NCBI RefSeq assembly: GCF_024679095.1
Contig: NC_066531.1
Coordinates: forward strand, 7,340,742-7,404,741
Direction: 5' to 3'
DNA: 64,000 nt
Source: Eriocheir sinensis
Lineage: Eukaryota > Arthropoda > Malacostraca > Decapoda > Varunidae
Made by a program: the position numbers and the translations under genes. Shown here piece by piece: positions 22,310-36,055 of this stretch (position 1 is its first letter; each line of letters begins with the position of its first letter). Below the pieces are notes generated by a model. That model was not told the origin of the DNA and did no database searches. It saw nothing but the letters and a program-made list of their open reading frames with translations.

Positions 22310-23848
22310 TCAGTTTCGGGAGGAGAGGTGTCCTGATACCCTCCTCTTGAAAGAGTTCAAGTCGTAGGCAGGAGGAAATACAGATGAAGGAAGATTGTTC
22401 CAGAGTTTACCAGCGTGAGGGATGAAAGAGTGAAGATGCTGGTTAACTCTTGCATAAGGGGTTTGGACAGTATTGGGATGAGCATGAGTAGAAAGTCGAG
22501 TGCAGCGGGGCCGCGGGAGGGGGGGAGGCATGCAGTTAGCAAGTTCAGAAGAGCAGTCAGCGTGGAAATATCGATAGAAGATAGAAAGAGAGGCTACATT
22601 GCGGCGGAATTTAAGAGGTAGAAGACTATCAGTATGAGGAGGAGAGCTGATGAGACGAAGAGCCTTTGCCTCCACTCTGTCCAGAAGAGCTGTGTGAGCG
22701 GAGCCCCCCCACACATGAGATGCATACTCCATACGAGGGCGGACAAGATCCCTGTATATGGACAGCAACTGTGCAGGGGAGAAGAACTGGCGGAGACGGT
22801 ACAGAACGCCCAGCCTCGAGGAAGCTGATTTAGTAAGAGATGAGATATGAAGTTTACAGTTGAGATTTTGAGTTAAGGATAGACCGAGGATGTTTAGTGT
22901 TGAGGAAGGTGATAGCTGGGTGTTGTCAAAGAATAGGGGATAGTTGTTTGGAAGATTGTGTCGAGTGGATAGGTGGAGAAACTGTGTTTTTGAGGCGTTG
23001 AAGGACACCAGGTTCTTCTTGCCCCAATCGGAAATAATAGTAAGGTCTGAGGCTAAGCGTTCTGCAGCCTCCAGCCTTGAGTCGTTAAGTTCCTGAAGGG
23101 TGGGTCTTCTATTAAAAGAAGTTGAATAATGCAGAGTGGAATCATCGGCGTAGGAATGGATAGGACAGTTCGTTTTGGAAAGAAGATCATCAATGAACAA
23201 CAGAAAAAGAGTGGGAGATAGGACAGAACCCTGTGGGACACCACTGTTAATAGATTTAGGGGAAGAACAGTGACCGTCTACCACGGCAGAAATAGAACGG
23301 TCAGAAAGGAAACTGGAGATAAAGGTACAGAGAGAAGGATAGAAACCGTAGGAGGGTAGTTTAGAAAGCAAAGATTTGTGCCAGACCCTATCAAAAGCTT
23401 TTGATATGTCCAGCGCTATAGCAAAAGTTTCACCGAAACGGCTAAGAGAGGATGACCAAGAGTCAGTTAAGAAGGCTAGGAGATCACCAGTAGAACGCCC
23501 CTTGCGGAACCCATACTGGCGATCGGATAGAAGGTCAGAAGTGGAAAGGTGCTTTTGAATCTTACGGTTAAGGATTGATTCAAAAGCTTTAGATAGACAA
23601 GAAAGTAAAGCAATAGGACGGTAGTTTGAGGGATTGGAGCGGTCACCCTTCTTAGGTACAGGCTGTGTGAAGGCATACTTCCAGCAGGAAGGAAAGGTAG
23701 ATGTTGACAGGCAGAGGCGAAAGAGTTTGACCAGACACAGTTTATTAAGGACAATAGGAGGCACTCCATCAGGTCCATAAGCCTTCTGAGGATTGAGGCC
23801 AGAGAGGGCATATAAAGCATCATTTTGAAGAATCTTTATAACAGGCAT
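22310..23848 (-). pseudogene. LINE copy 1 reverse transcriptase ORF
   Basis: 512 codons open. RT blocks seen: PVPKKGDRSNPSNYRPIALL, RQYGFRKGRSTGDLL, ALDISKAFDRVWH, NSGVPQGSVLSPTLFLLFID and SYADDSTLHYS (catalytic YADD intact). A C-terminal SIYRDLVRPRMEYASHVWGG and ALLDRVEAKALRLI region follows. Compared with copy 2 it lacks about 7-8 residues before CLVKLFRLC, and a one-base loss in an A-run near 23915 breaks the link to the upstream linker and endonuclease. It copies element RNA at a nicked target in the nucleus, but this copy cannot make a full protein. Confidence 0.9.
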
Positions 23849-24229
23849 AAAAGAGTCAGAGGGGGGATGAGTAGGAGGAATATGCCCAGAATCGTCCAGA
23901 GTGGAATTTTTAGAAAAGTTTGAGAGAAGAGTTCAGCCTTAGAGATGGATGGGACGGCAGTATTGCCGTCAGGACTGAGGAGTGGAGGGAAAGATGAAGA
24001 AGTGAAGTTGGAGGATATGTTTTTGGCTAGATGCCAGAAGTCACGGGAAGAGTTAAAGAAAGCAAGGTTTTGGCATTTTCTATTAATGAAAGAACTTTTG
24101 GTTAGTCGGAGAATAGATTTGGCACGATTTCGGGCAGAAATGTAAAGTTCATAATTAGCATTAGTTTGAAGGCTCTGGTATCTTTTGTGAGCTACCTCTC
24201 TATCATTGACAGCACGAGAACAAGCGTGA

Positions 24230-25019
24230 TTAAACCAAGGCTTTTAGCGTGAGGAGTAGAGAAAGAACGAGGAATGCCTCCATTCCAGAGACAATCACCT
24301 CTGTGATGCGCTGATCACACACAGACGGGTCTCTATCCTGGAAGCAATAATCATTCCACGGGAAATCGGAAAAGTACATCCTCAGGTCGTCCCACCGAGC
24401 TGAAGCAAAATGCCAGAAGCATCGCCTCTTCGGTGGGTCCAGAGGATGTACAGGAGCGATAGGACAGGATGCAGAAATAAGATTGTGATCGGAGGAGCCC
24501 AACGGAGAGAACAGTTTGACAGAATAAGCAGAAGGGTTTGAGGTAAGGAAGAGGTCTAGAATGTTGGGCCGATCTCCAAGACGGTCAGGAATACGTGTAG
24601 GGTGCTGGACCAACTGCTCTAGGTCGTTGAGGATAGCAAAGTTGTAGGCTTGTTCACCAGGATGGTCAGTGAAAGAGGATGAAAGCCAAAGCTGGTGGTG
24701 AACATTGAAATCTCCTAGGATGGAGATTTCAGCGAAGGGAGAGTGGGTCAAGATGTGCTCCACTTTAGAATTCAAATAGTCAAAGAATTTTACATAGTTG
24801 GTAGAGTTAGGTGAGAGATAAACAGCACAGATGTATTTAGTAATAGAATGACAGTGAAGTCTTAACCAGATGGTGGAAAATTCAGAAGAGTCAAGGTCGT
24901 GGGCACGAGAGCAAGTGATGTCGTTGCGCACGTAGGCGCAACATCCAGCTTTGGATTGAAATTTAGGATAGAGATAGTAGGAGGGAACAGAGTAGAGATT
25001 GCTGTCAGTAGCCTCAGAA
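24230..25019 (-). pseudogene. LINE copy 1 apurinic-like endonuclease domain, 5' truncated
   Basis: Encodes [39 protein letters not shown] (GDFN motif), ILDLFLTS and [13 protein letters not shown] (SDH motif). These are the metal- and DNA-binding motifs of LINE endonucleases. The first motifs (N and QE region) are lost by the 5' truncation. The open frame runs upstream into host zinc-finger codons at 25020, making an accidental 370-codon fusion ORF. Frameshifts near 24240-24290 cut the link to the RT. Confidence 0.88.
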
Positions 25020-25279
25020 ACCTGTGTTTCATGAGCTCGTTTGTTACAGGAGGTGGAAAAAACTTTATCGCAGTAAGTGCACACTTTTGAAGCATCAGGA
25101 ACTGTTATCTCTGCCACTTCATAGTTGTCTGTGGTGTTTACACCATGAACTTTCTTTTCATGTCTTTTCCTGCTCCAGTCTTTGGTGAAGTCTTTGTTGC
25201 AGAAATTACACTTCACGAATACATGAGCGTGAGGATTCATAACAGTACTACTTTGACTGTGATTATCCAGTCCTGCCAT
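25020..25279 (-). pseudogene. MULE gene first zinc-finger exon part, interrupted
   Basis: From ATG at 25279 ([12 protein letters not shown]) the frame has one complete C2H2 finger (CNFCNKDF...[10 protein letters not shown]) and most of a second ([20 protein letters not shown]). The second finger stops one residue short of its last zinc His, where the LINE begins. The frame is open further upstream to GTG 25342; I chose the first ATG. A 5' exon may exist, but none is recognisable. Confidence 0.72.
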
Positions 25280-25399
25280 TGTTAAGTCAATGTTCTTCTT
25301 CTTCTTGGAGTTTTGGTGTGGCTGTGCAGGCTGTGACACCACAGCCTCTAGAGCCCAAAGATGGAGTAAGCGGGTACAGCTTCAGGTTACATGTGGACC

Positions 25400-25860
25400 T
25401 TTGTTGTAGATGGCTGGACTTTGTAAGAAGGTCCTGGTAAGGTTGACTGCTTTGGAAGCCAGGCTGGGAGCAGTAGAACCATCCAACAGGTCAGCTAATG
25501 TGGATCTGTTGGGGTGAATAACAGACACTGAGTGGAGAAGACCAATAGGATCTGCATGACTGGGAAGGGGGAGGGGGAACTGTTAGGAAAGAAGTCACAA
25601 CAGGAAGATGGTCACTATCCATGAACAGGCTTGTTGTAACATTAGCGAGGAGGATAGGGCCATTCCCAGGCAGAGGTCAAGGGTGGAGGGGTTCCCTAAA
25701 ACTGGGTTAAACCTGGTAGGGAGGCCAGATGGAGTGAGGAGGGAGAAAGAATTGCTGTCTGCCAGGAAACCCGATAGCAACAGACCTCCAGTTCCTGGGA
25801 GTGAACCAGAACAGGTTGCAGAGGTTTCGCCACTTTCTGGTTCAGCTGTTTGCTAATCTC
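25400..25860 (-). pseudogene. Second LINE endonuclease fragment
   Basis: The minus frame 25780-25595 reads GFLADSNSFSLLTPSGLPTR, then GNPSTLDLCLG. This matches the LINE endonuclease block with PTR and S-x-LDL. The downstream G-DH motif is only vaguely visible (SWIVTIFL). It differs from the jockey-like family in this window, so it is a different element. Confidence 0.55.
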
Positions 25861-26137
25861 GGTCTGGTTACACCTCTGCATGCAGACACCTGTCTGCTCC
25901 TTACCTATGAATGCTCACCAATGAAAAGATATTTGGGATATATGTATCAAGTGGGGTGTTGGTTTACATACATCAGGAAAAGGACTGGTCCTCATGTTGA
26001 GTAGTCGCTTATTTGAATGTGTTAAATTAAAAAAAAAGACATGTAAATGTGTTTTGTATAATTCTACCTAAGGACAACAGTATAGGGCTACCTATGAATA
26101 AAATTATTTTTCTTACTTGTTTTAATTATAGAACACT
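25861..26137. other. No gene seen
   Basis: AT-rich spacer leading to the minisatellite. Confidence 0.4.
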
Positions 26138-26482
26138 GCCTAAATGACTCTCGGTCTAATGGGATCACAGCCTAAACGACTCTCAGCTTAAAGAGATCAC
26201 GGCCCAAATAACTCTCGGCCTAAAGGGACCACAGCCTAAATGACTCTCGGCCTAATGGGATCATGGCCTAAACGACTCTCAGCCTAAAGGGATCATGGCC
26301 TAAATGATTCTCGGCCTAAAGAGATCATGGCCTAAACGACTCTTGGCATAAAGGGATCACAGCCTAAATGACTCTCAGCCTAAAGGGATCATAGCCTAAA
26401 TGACTCTCGGCCTAAACAACTCGGCCTAAAAGGATCATGGCCTAAACGACTCTCAGCCTAAAGGGATCACGGCCTAAATGAC
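26138..26482 (+). repeat. 32 bp minisatellite made of paired 16 bp half-units
   Basis: About 11 units alternate GCCTAAAYGACTCTCG and GCCTAAAGGGATCAYG. The halves share GCCTAAA and a common length, so the 32 bp unit looks like a dimer that then amplified. One unit near 26410 has lost part of the second half. Confidence 0.95.
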
Positions 26483-26840
26483 TTGAACCCAGTTATAATA
26501 CGACAAAATATTTAAGCAAAACTACCCTTAAATTTTTAGAGGGTTGGTTAGCTAGAAAGAGATACAGGGAAGTTAGGGGTGGATTTATTTATTATTTACT
26601 TATACCTATTTTTACTGTTACATTATTCTAGGTCATATCCATTGTCTCTACTTAGCTTTGGGGTGCTCCATGACATAATGGTAGCGTGTTTGCTTCACAA
26701 CTGAGCAATCCCATGTCAATTCCTGGGTGGAGCAAAAATTTCTTAGGTGTTTTTTCAGTACCCTAAGCCTGTGCCCACCCAGCAGTGATGGGTACCATGT
26801 GTAAATCGGGGTTTCTGGCCCATATCATGGGACTACTATA

Positions 26841-27714
26841 CATTTCAGCGGCGGACAAACGCTGTTTTTCGCAAATATCTCCTAAACGAATCGTTGGATC
26901 AGTATGATATTTCAGCACACTACATTTAACAACCGGACCTAATTTATGGCTAACATACCACATTACTATATGTGTTATGTGATGAGTTTACTCGTGAAAA
27001 ATGTCACAAAACCGACGAGTCATGCTGACGCATTCGAAGGAAAGTGTGTCACCCCCCCCCAACCCCCTCCCAAACTATTCATAACCACAACTACTTCACC
27101 CCTTCTCGCTCTCATTATCCCTCCTCTTCTCCCCCTAGCTCCTCGCCTTCCTCATCACTCTTGTGTCCCTCCCTATTTCTCCCATCACTGTATTATATAT
27201 TAGAATGTTATGTAGGTGTATATGTATAGATATGCTTATTAACTAAGAGCATGGTACAATTCCATGGAGGCAAAACGTATTTCACGTTGATAATTACTGT
27301 ACAACACCTGGGTGCGCCTCGGCAGTCAATGAGTTATACCCTGCCTCTGCAAAAGTCATAGCCTCGGCTTGCGGAAGGGGGATGGTGTGAGAAGGCGGGT
27401 GAAGAGGGAAACGAGGAGGGGGATACTGCGATATTGGGGTAGGGAAGGAGTGGTCTGGGGGTTGTTCGGGGCGTTGGTGGAGGGGTTAGACGAGTACCCC
27501 ACACTCGTCCGATTCTGTATAACACCTTAGATATGATGACTGGATTAGGCTTAATATCAGTCAGTAAAATCCTAACATAACACATATTGCAATATGATAT
27601 ATCAGCCATAAATTAGGTCCGGGTGTTAAAGGTAGTGTGCTGAAATATCATACTGATCCAATGATTCGTTTAAGAGATATTTGCGAAAAACAGCGTTTGT
27701 CCGCCGCTGAAATG
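26841..27714. mobile_element. 874 bp non-autonomous element with ~150 bp TIRs and TA flanks
   Basis: The left end CATTTCAGCGGCGGACAAAC is mirrored exactly at the right end. Arms stay about 85-90% identical through ATATTTCAGCACACTAC and CCTAATTTATGGCT for roughly 150 bp. Both ends abut TA (26839-26840 and 27715-27716), as in Tc1/mariner insertions. The middle is pyrimidine-rich without a transposase frame. Confidence 0.85.
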
Positions 27715-27719
27715 TAGAG

Positions 27720-28077
27720 TAGGTATCTTGGTGCTCTACACCTATGTCCCACCGCGTGACAATGGACATGCCTAGAGACCCAGGGTCATCCTGACCCAGC
27801 AATACCAAAGTACTACTATATGGCATAAGTTGCCTAGCACATCAAGTCACACAAGAAAGCGGAAGAGTTATGGTAAGATCAGTCTAAACATTCCATTATC
27901 GAAACATCTATAAAGAGCGAAACGTGCAGGTATCGAAACCACACTGTATTAAACCAAATCCCTGTTAGGTAGCAAAACCTCTTGTGCAAATGCTACGGGT
28001 GGCGAAACCTCTGTAAAGGTAGGTAGGTAGAGGTAATAGGCCTGTAGACTACACATTAAATTGCACTACCATAGGGA
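27720..28077. other. No gene; cluster of CGAAAC words
   Basis: Contains ATCGAAAC, AGCGAAAC, ATCGAAACC, AGCAAAACCTC and GGCGAAACCTC between 27900 and 28015. The last, with its context GGTGGCGAAACC, recurs at 15028 and 29299. Confidence 0.5.
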
Positions 28078-28405
28078 GGTTATATAGTGTGAGGGACTTG
28101 GGACTTCAAGTGAGTAGTGACCTACGCCCCAAGGAATAGTGTATTATAGCTAAAAATAAGGCCAAGATACTGGGTAAAAGGAATTAACAAAGGAAACACT
28201 GATAAAAAAAAAAAGTAATAAGAATTAGTAGCCAGGACAGGACTAGTGGTACCTAATGGGTATAAGCTGGAAAAACTTAGATGCAGGACACACATAGGTA
28301 GATAGTGGTTCACAGACAGTGGTGAATGACTGGAATTTGTTAAGTAAACATGTACGAAGTGCTGAGTCACTAGGTAGGTACCTTCCTTTAAAAGTCGCGG
28401 TAATT
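28078..28405 (+). pseudogene. CR1/L2-like LINE 3' end fragment
   Basis: The + strand reads VRDLGLQVSSDLRPKE, a stop, CIIAKNKA.ILG, then after a large internal loss NDWNLLSKHVRSAESLGRYL. These match the DLGV-S-DL and V-x-x-WN-LP-x-V-V-A-x-S-L-x-x-F ends of CR1/L2-type ORF2 proteins. Dead fragment. Confidence 0.6.
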
Positions 28406-28519
28406 GTTTATAATAAGTCCGCGTCCCCATTCTCTACCCACACCCCCCCAATCCCTCCAGCAAACTTGGGGAACTGTGGGGAATCGGGTTTTTTTGGGGG
28501 GGAGGCATATATGAGTGAT

Positions 28520-28748
28520 AACCTAACCTAACCAGGGGCTGCGCCCCTGGACCCCGACAGGTTGCTAACCTAAACTAACCTAACCTAACCTAACCTAACC
28601 GGGGGGCTGGGCCCCCCTGGACGCCCCCCGACAGGTTGCTAACCTAACCTAACCTAACCTAACCTAACCGGGGGGCTGCGCCCCCCTGGACCCCCCCCGA
28701 CAGGTTGCTAACCTAACCTAACCTAACCTAACCTACGCTAACCTAACG
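28520..28748 (+). repeat. (CCTAA)n telomere-type blocks punctuated by a GC palindrome, 3 units
   Basis: (CCTAA)n (complement of TTAGG) runs alternate three times with a ~45 bp unit: GGGGGCTGSGCCCCCCTGGA, then CSCCCC, then GACAGGTTGCTAA. The first unit has a shorter palindrome (GGGGCTGCGCCCC). Units are about 75-80 bp and nearly identical. Confidence 0.93.
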
Positions 28749-28749
28749 T

Positions 28750-29812
28750 CACAGTACCTTTTTTTTAGCGCTGTACGCCAAACGGAAAAGACCCAAGAAG
28801 AGAAAATCGTGTATTGTTTACATTCATTTACGACAGAGCTCTCTCTCTCGACTTAGAAAAACGTGAGAGACGCAGCACATTCCCGGAGCTATTACAGCCA
28901 TACTAAACACGTCCCCCTAAAAATGTTTGCATCTACGACATGGCCTCAGTGTGCTGTAAGGATTATATAAGTTTTATTGTTGTAAGTAACGCGGACTTGT
29001 TATATAGTATAACCAAAGTCGCTTGTATGAGAGTACAGATAGGGATGACAGGTGGGATTAATAATTATAGGCTAGAGCGAGGGGACGGGGGGGAAGGCTA
29101 TCCAGAGGTTTCGTCACCAGCTGGTGTTCGCACTCCAACCAGTTAAACTAAGGCTATCCTCAACCAGTTAAATCTGACATTCTCCTGCGTGCACCCACTA
29201 CCCCCGCCTGATTCAAGATAAATTAATCTTCATGAAGTCGGGATTAGCATATTCAAATGAGATGATTAGGTACCGAAACTAATGCGCGATCGAACACCTA
29301 TAGGTGGCGAAACCTCTGGCGGAAGTACCTACAGCAGCAAAGTTTCATGCACAAGTGTCAGCCTTGCTATTTTTATTCCTACCTAATTTGCTTCGGCGGT
29401 ACATATACTAAAATTGCGGTGGTAATAAGTAAAGAAAACGCATATAGCAAGGCGGTCAGCCAGTCATGTTATAAGTTTTACTACATACATTCTTAACTGA
29501 TTTTATATTCCACTAATTCTTTCATACCCTGTCTATCCCCACTTGAAACAAAATGATATCATTCTTACCAGGTGTGGGTGAAGATGAACAGCCACTGTTA
29601 CAGGCTGTGGTGGAGGTATACCATGTCGGGATAGCGGCATCAGGTCATCCCTCTCTACCGTTGTGGCGGTGCCGCGGTGGTATTACTACTGTAGAACGTG
29701 TAGGCACTGCATCACACTATGTGGAGTAATGTAAATGTCTAAGGAGACAATGATATTAGCCGGGAAATGAATGAGTCTATGTTGAGCAGTCTCTGCTATG
29801 ATATCCCGCCAG
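28750..29812. other. No gene seen
   Basis: Several short GC-richer stretches. Motifs AGAGGTTTCGTCACC (29103) and TATAGGTGGCGAAACCTCTG (29294) belong to the CGAAACC word family. No coding signature. Confidence 0.45.
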
Positions 29813-29905
29813 GTTTTGTTTACAAATGACGTCATCGAGAGCTAGAGAGAGATGGGAGGCGAAGTGAACCAATCACAGACGCGCTGCTGAACAGCCAATC
29901 AGATG
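29813..29905 (-). repeat. Inverted copy of the CCAAT/CRE cassette
   Basis: Reverse complement of 14539-14633 with only a few differences. Both CCAAT boxes and the TGACGTCA palindrome are conserved. Confidence 0.85.
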
Positions 29906-30004
29906 CGTCGGGCGCCAGAATGAGGCGCCTGTCTCCAGGAGCTTCCGATCGTGGCAGGCTATCCAGCTGTGATAGAGGAGGAGCTGGACCACCACCTGAA
30001 ATTG

Positions 30005-30445
<441 letters not shown>

Positions 30446-30512
30446 GGTTGTCACCTCTCTTTATCGTTGTGTGGGTGTGTGCAAGTGGTCTCAGCCCAAC
30501 TTAAACTTACTG

Positions 30513-30985
<473 letters not shown>

Positions 30986-31116
30986 GTACCTCATCTGCTG
31001 CTTAGGTGAACCGGGGCTACACGTACAGACATACGCCCCCTGCGTCTCCACCGCCCGAGATTCGAACCAGGGTCCTCCGTGTTGTGAGCGTGGCGCTAAC
31101 CAACTACACCACAGTG

Positions 31117-31118
<2 letters not shown>

Positions 31119-31182
<64 letters not shown>

Positions 31183-31515
31183 CAGCGACGGTGTTGCTCA
31201 CGTGATCGCCAGCTGTTGCCCTCCTCGAAGGAGCTTAGAGGTCATAGAGATGGACCTTTGGGTAAGGCTGAGACCTCACACACACCACACAGTCCATCCC
31301 CTTGCTCAAGGGGGACAGTATTAAACTGCCAGCTGACAGAGGAAAAACCTTAGCGGTCTAAGTAGGACCTGAACCAACGCTCTGTCGGGTGACAGAGGAG
31401 GTTGCTACCTCTGCACTATACTGTCAGTGTAAAGTTTGGCGGCCCACCGGGAATCGAACCCGAGTTTGCTACTTTAGAGATAGCTGTACTAACCAGTACA
31501 CCATGTGTGTGTGTG
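31119..31515 (-). mobile_element. tRNA-derived SINE(s) with (CA)n tail, copy B
   Basis: The minus strand has a tRNA-like head at 31510-31435 (ATGGTGTACTGGTTAGTACA ... CTCGGGTTCGATTCCCGG), a second tRNA-like stretch at 31425-31360 (AGAGGTAGCAACC...GTTGGTTCAGGTCC), then a body sharing GGGTAAGGCTGAGACC with copy A and a GAATAACACACAC tail at 31185-31119. The tail abuts the head of copy A, a head-to-tail pair. Confidence 0.65.
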
Positions 31516-31619
31516 TGTGTGTGTGTATTATTTTTATCTGAAACTTTATGTATCGCTATCTGTGCTAAATATGTAAGAGGGGGTGGTTGGGGAGGTGAAA
31601 TCAGTTGTCCCAAATAAAA

Positions 31620-34128
<2,509 letters not shown>

Positions 34129-34159
34129 TGAAGAACTAATATGTGATATGTCATGATAT

Positions 34160-36048
34160 GTCATGATTGTTATCTCAGTCATAGTCGTAGAAGTCTCCTT
34201 CAGACACATTTTCTTCGTCAATATCCTGACCATCAGTCTCAGCCTCATCAGCATGAGGATTGCAACTTCCATTTGGCTCGGCTGCCATTTCCAGGATACT
34301 GTCCCAGTATGTGCGTTGGATATAAGGAGGCACCAAGTCTCCCACAAGTACCTTGAGATCGTCCACCTTTGCCTTGGATAAAGGAATGAGTCTCTCATAC
34401 TTTCTAGGCACATTATATTGGGAGAGGTTGAAAGCTGCGTCTGTTCTAGGATTTGAACCCTTCCCGACCCTCACGTGTTCCCCACACCCTTCTCTCAGTG
34501 ACGTGTAGGTGTTGTCACACAGGTAGCCAGTCTTATTAGTGTGAGACACACGGAAGTAGCAGCATCAATGAAACGCAAACGAGTTGGGTTTCGGCGAGTG
34601 TCATATTGTTTCAGAGAGTCAAAGTCCCTAAAATCATCCTGCTGCATATCTACAACCTGAAAAGGAGTCTCGCTTGACTTCGTGTTCTTGATGATTTCTT
34701 TGTGTTCATCAGGTGTGAATATGTAGCTGTGACGCCTCATGTTCTTCTCTATCAGAGCGAAGTCCCGATCAGCTGCCATGTAATTGTGTCCAGCTGTGAA
34801 ATAGATGTGAGTAATTTCTTTCAATCGCTTAGAGTGTATCAGAGAGAGATAAAAGATTAGTAGGGTGAAATTTTTGTTCTGCCCAGAACAGTTGTCAGAA
34901 AATATGAAGAGCTTGCAAACATCCTGAGGTACAAAGGTATTGACAAATTTCTGAATACAACTGCAAATTTCATTAGCACCCCTTTTGGCTGTCACTTCAT
35001 CCCACAAAAACATATGTGCTTTGCCACTTCTATAGTCATGGATATTGAAGTTGTATGTCCACATTTTTCTCTTGTAGAAACTGATGCCTGTCGAAACTTT
35101 TGGGGTAGGAAGAGCTTGCTGCAGGTCCATACACAGGACCATTACTGTATTGCTGATGTTGTTAATTAGCAAATTATTGGGAAGATTGTAGCCTGTCTCA
35201 GCCTTTTCCAGGTGCAATGCATGTCTTTCTTCGTCTGTTGTCTTCTCTTCTTGTGTCAGAGTTGGGTCCTTGGATCGAGCACTGTAGATATCACACGTCT
35301 TGCAGGTATCTTGGCGTGGTTTGTAGAGTTTTAGGTGGGAAAAATGTGCTTTGAGGATGTCATCATAATAGTGCCAAGAACAGGGCACCTCACCAGGATG
35401 ATTCTCTTCAACCCATATCTTGTAGAGATGGTACATTTGGCGCTTTGACGTCACGCCATTGTCTAGGTAGCGAACGTTAGGTGATGATTTTCTGGAATAA
35501 TGGCTTGTTATGGTTGGGAAACTTTATATATGATTAATAACCTTCTCCCATCGATCCACTGCAATCTTGCCATGATTTCCGGTGGTGCCTCGTCTGTCTG
35601 CTATGGGTACACCGGTCAATGTCTTATTATTCTGTGCTCGGTCCAAACGTTGCCTAGATATTCCATGAATATTTGCAAAAGCCGCCTTACACACAGTGAC
35701 AGGTATATCATCAACTGTTACGTGATAATATATAGTGCATCCCTTTTGCTGGTCACGATTGTCCGTTCGCCTCCTTTTCACTGCCACAGTTGTAGTTTGT
35801 TTTTGTATATAGGTATATGGGCATCCCAACTGCCTGATGCCCAGAAATCCTTGAATATAGCTTCTACGTTAGCATGATCATAACATTTTCTAAAGCAATT
35901 ACAAGGAGGCCCAACTTCGCGTGCAGCAATCTTCTTCCCGGTACACGCCGATGTATAATCATGGCCTAGATTTCGTTTGTGTTTGGCTACCCGTTTTTTC
36001 CAATTAGACTCGTTACATGGCCTCCTTCTGGCTTTTGAAGGTGTTGTA
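34160..36048 (-). pseudogene. DUF7869-type gene (putative DDE-like transposase), broken
   Basis: Read downward from 36048: KARRRPCNESNWKKRVAKHK and GPPCNCFRKCYDHANVEAIF (Cys-rich N-terminus), a frameshift near 35815, QQKGCTIYYHVTVDDIPVTVC and VINHI, an in-frame TAA at about 35522, SFPTITSHYSRKSSPNVRYL, then the core (ORF 35454-34495): CMDLQQALPTPKVSTGISFY, MFLWDEVTAKRGANEI, LFIFSDNCSGQNKNF, TAGHNYMAADRDFALIEKNM. A frameshift near 34555 leads to the C-terminus (PRKYERLIPLSKAKVDDL, acidic tail). The D/D/D-E positions in DLQQALP, SDNCSGQN and DRDFALIE suggest an RNase-H-like fold. Function in animals is unknown to me. It sits between two same-orientation LINE copies. Confidence 0.78.
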
Positions 36049-36055
36049 AATGTTG

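Larger units (their letters stand above)
22176..25019 (-). mobile_element. Jockey/CR1-like LINE copy 1, 5' truncated
   Basis: A 25 nt T-run (22176-22200; the minus-strand poly(A)) marks the 3' end. The 5' end is cut within the endonuclease N-terminus at 25019. The order on the minus strand is endonuclease, linker, reverse transcriptase, C-terminal region, 3'UTR ending GCTGTA-A(n). ORF1 is missing. Related copies are at 32177-34128 and 36056-37080, with scraps at 590-1057, 1381-1508 and 6815-6890. It is inserted in a zinc-finger exon of the MULE gene in the sense orientation. Confidence 0.9.

Noticed and set aside
24230..25342. 370-codon ORF joining C2H2 fingers to an endonuclease
   Set aside because: It is an accidental read-through from a host zinc-finger exon into a 5'-truncated LINE, not a designed fusion protein. 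The LINE frame breaks soon after.
26138..26482. CRISPR array
   Set aside because: Units are contiguous with no unique spacers, and the window is eukaryotic. It is a minisatellite.
28520..28748. True chromosome end
   Set aside because: The CCTAA blocks are short, interrupted by other sequence and flanked on both sides by ordinary repeats.
31055..31125. Genuine tRNA gene on the minus strand
   Set aside because: A and B boxes are present, but it does not fold with a matched acceptor stem by eye and is joined to a SINE body and (CA)n tail.
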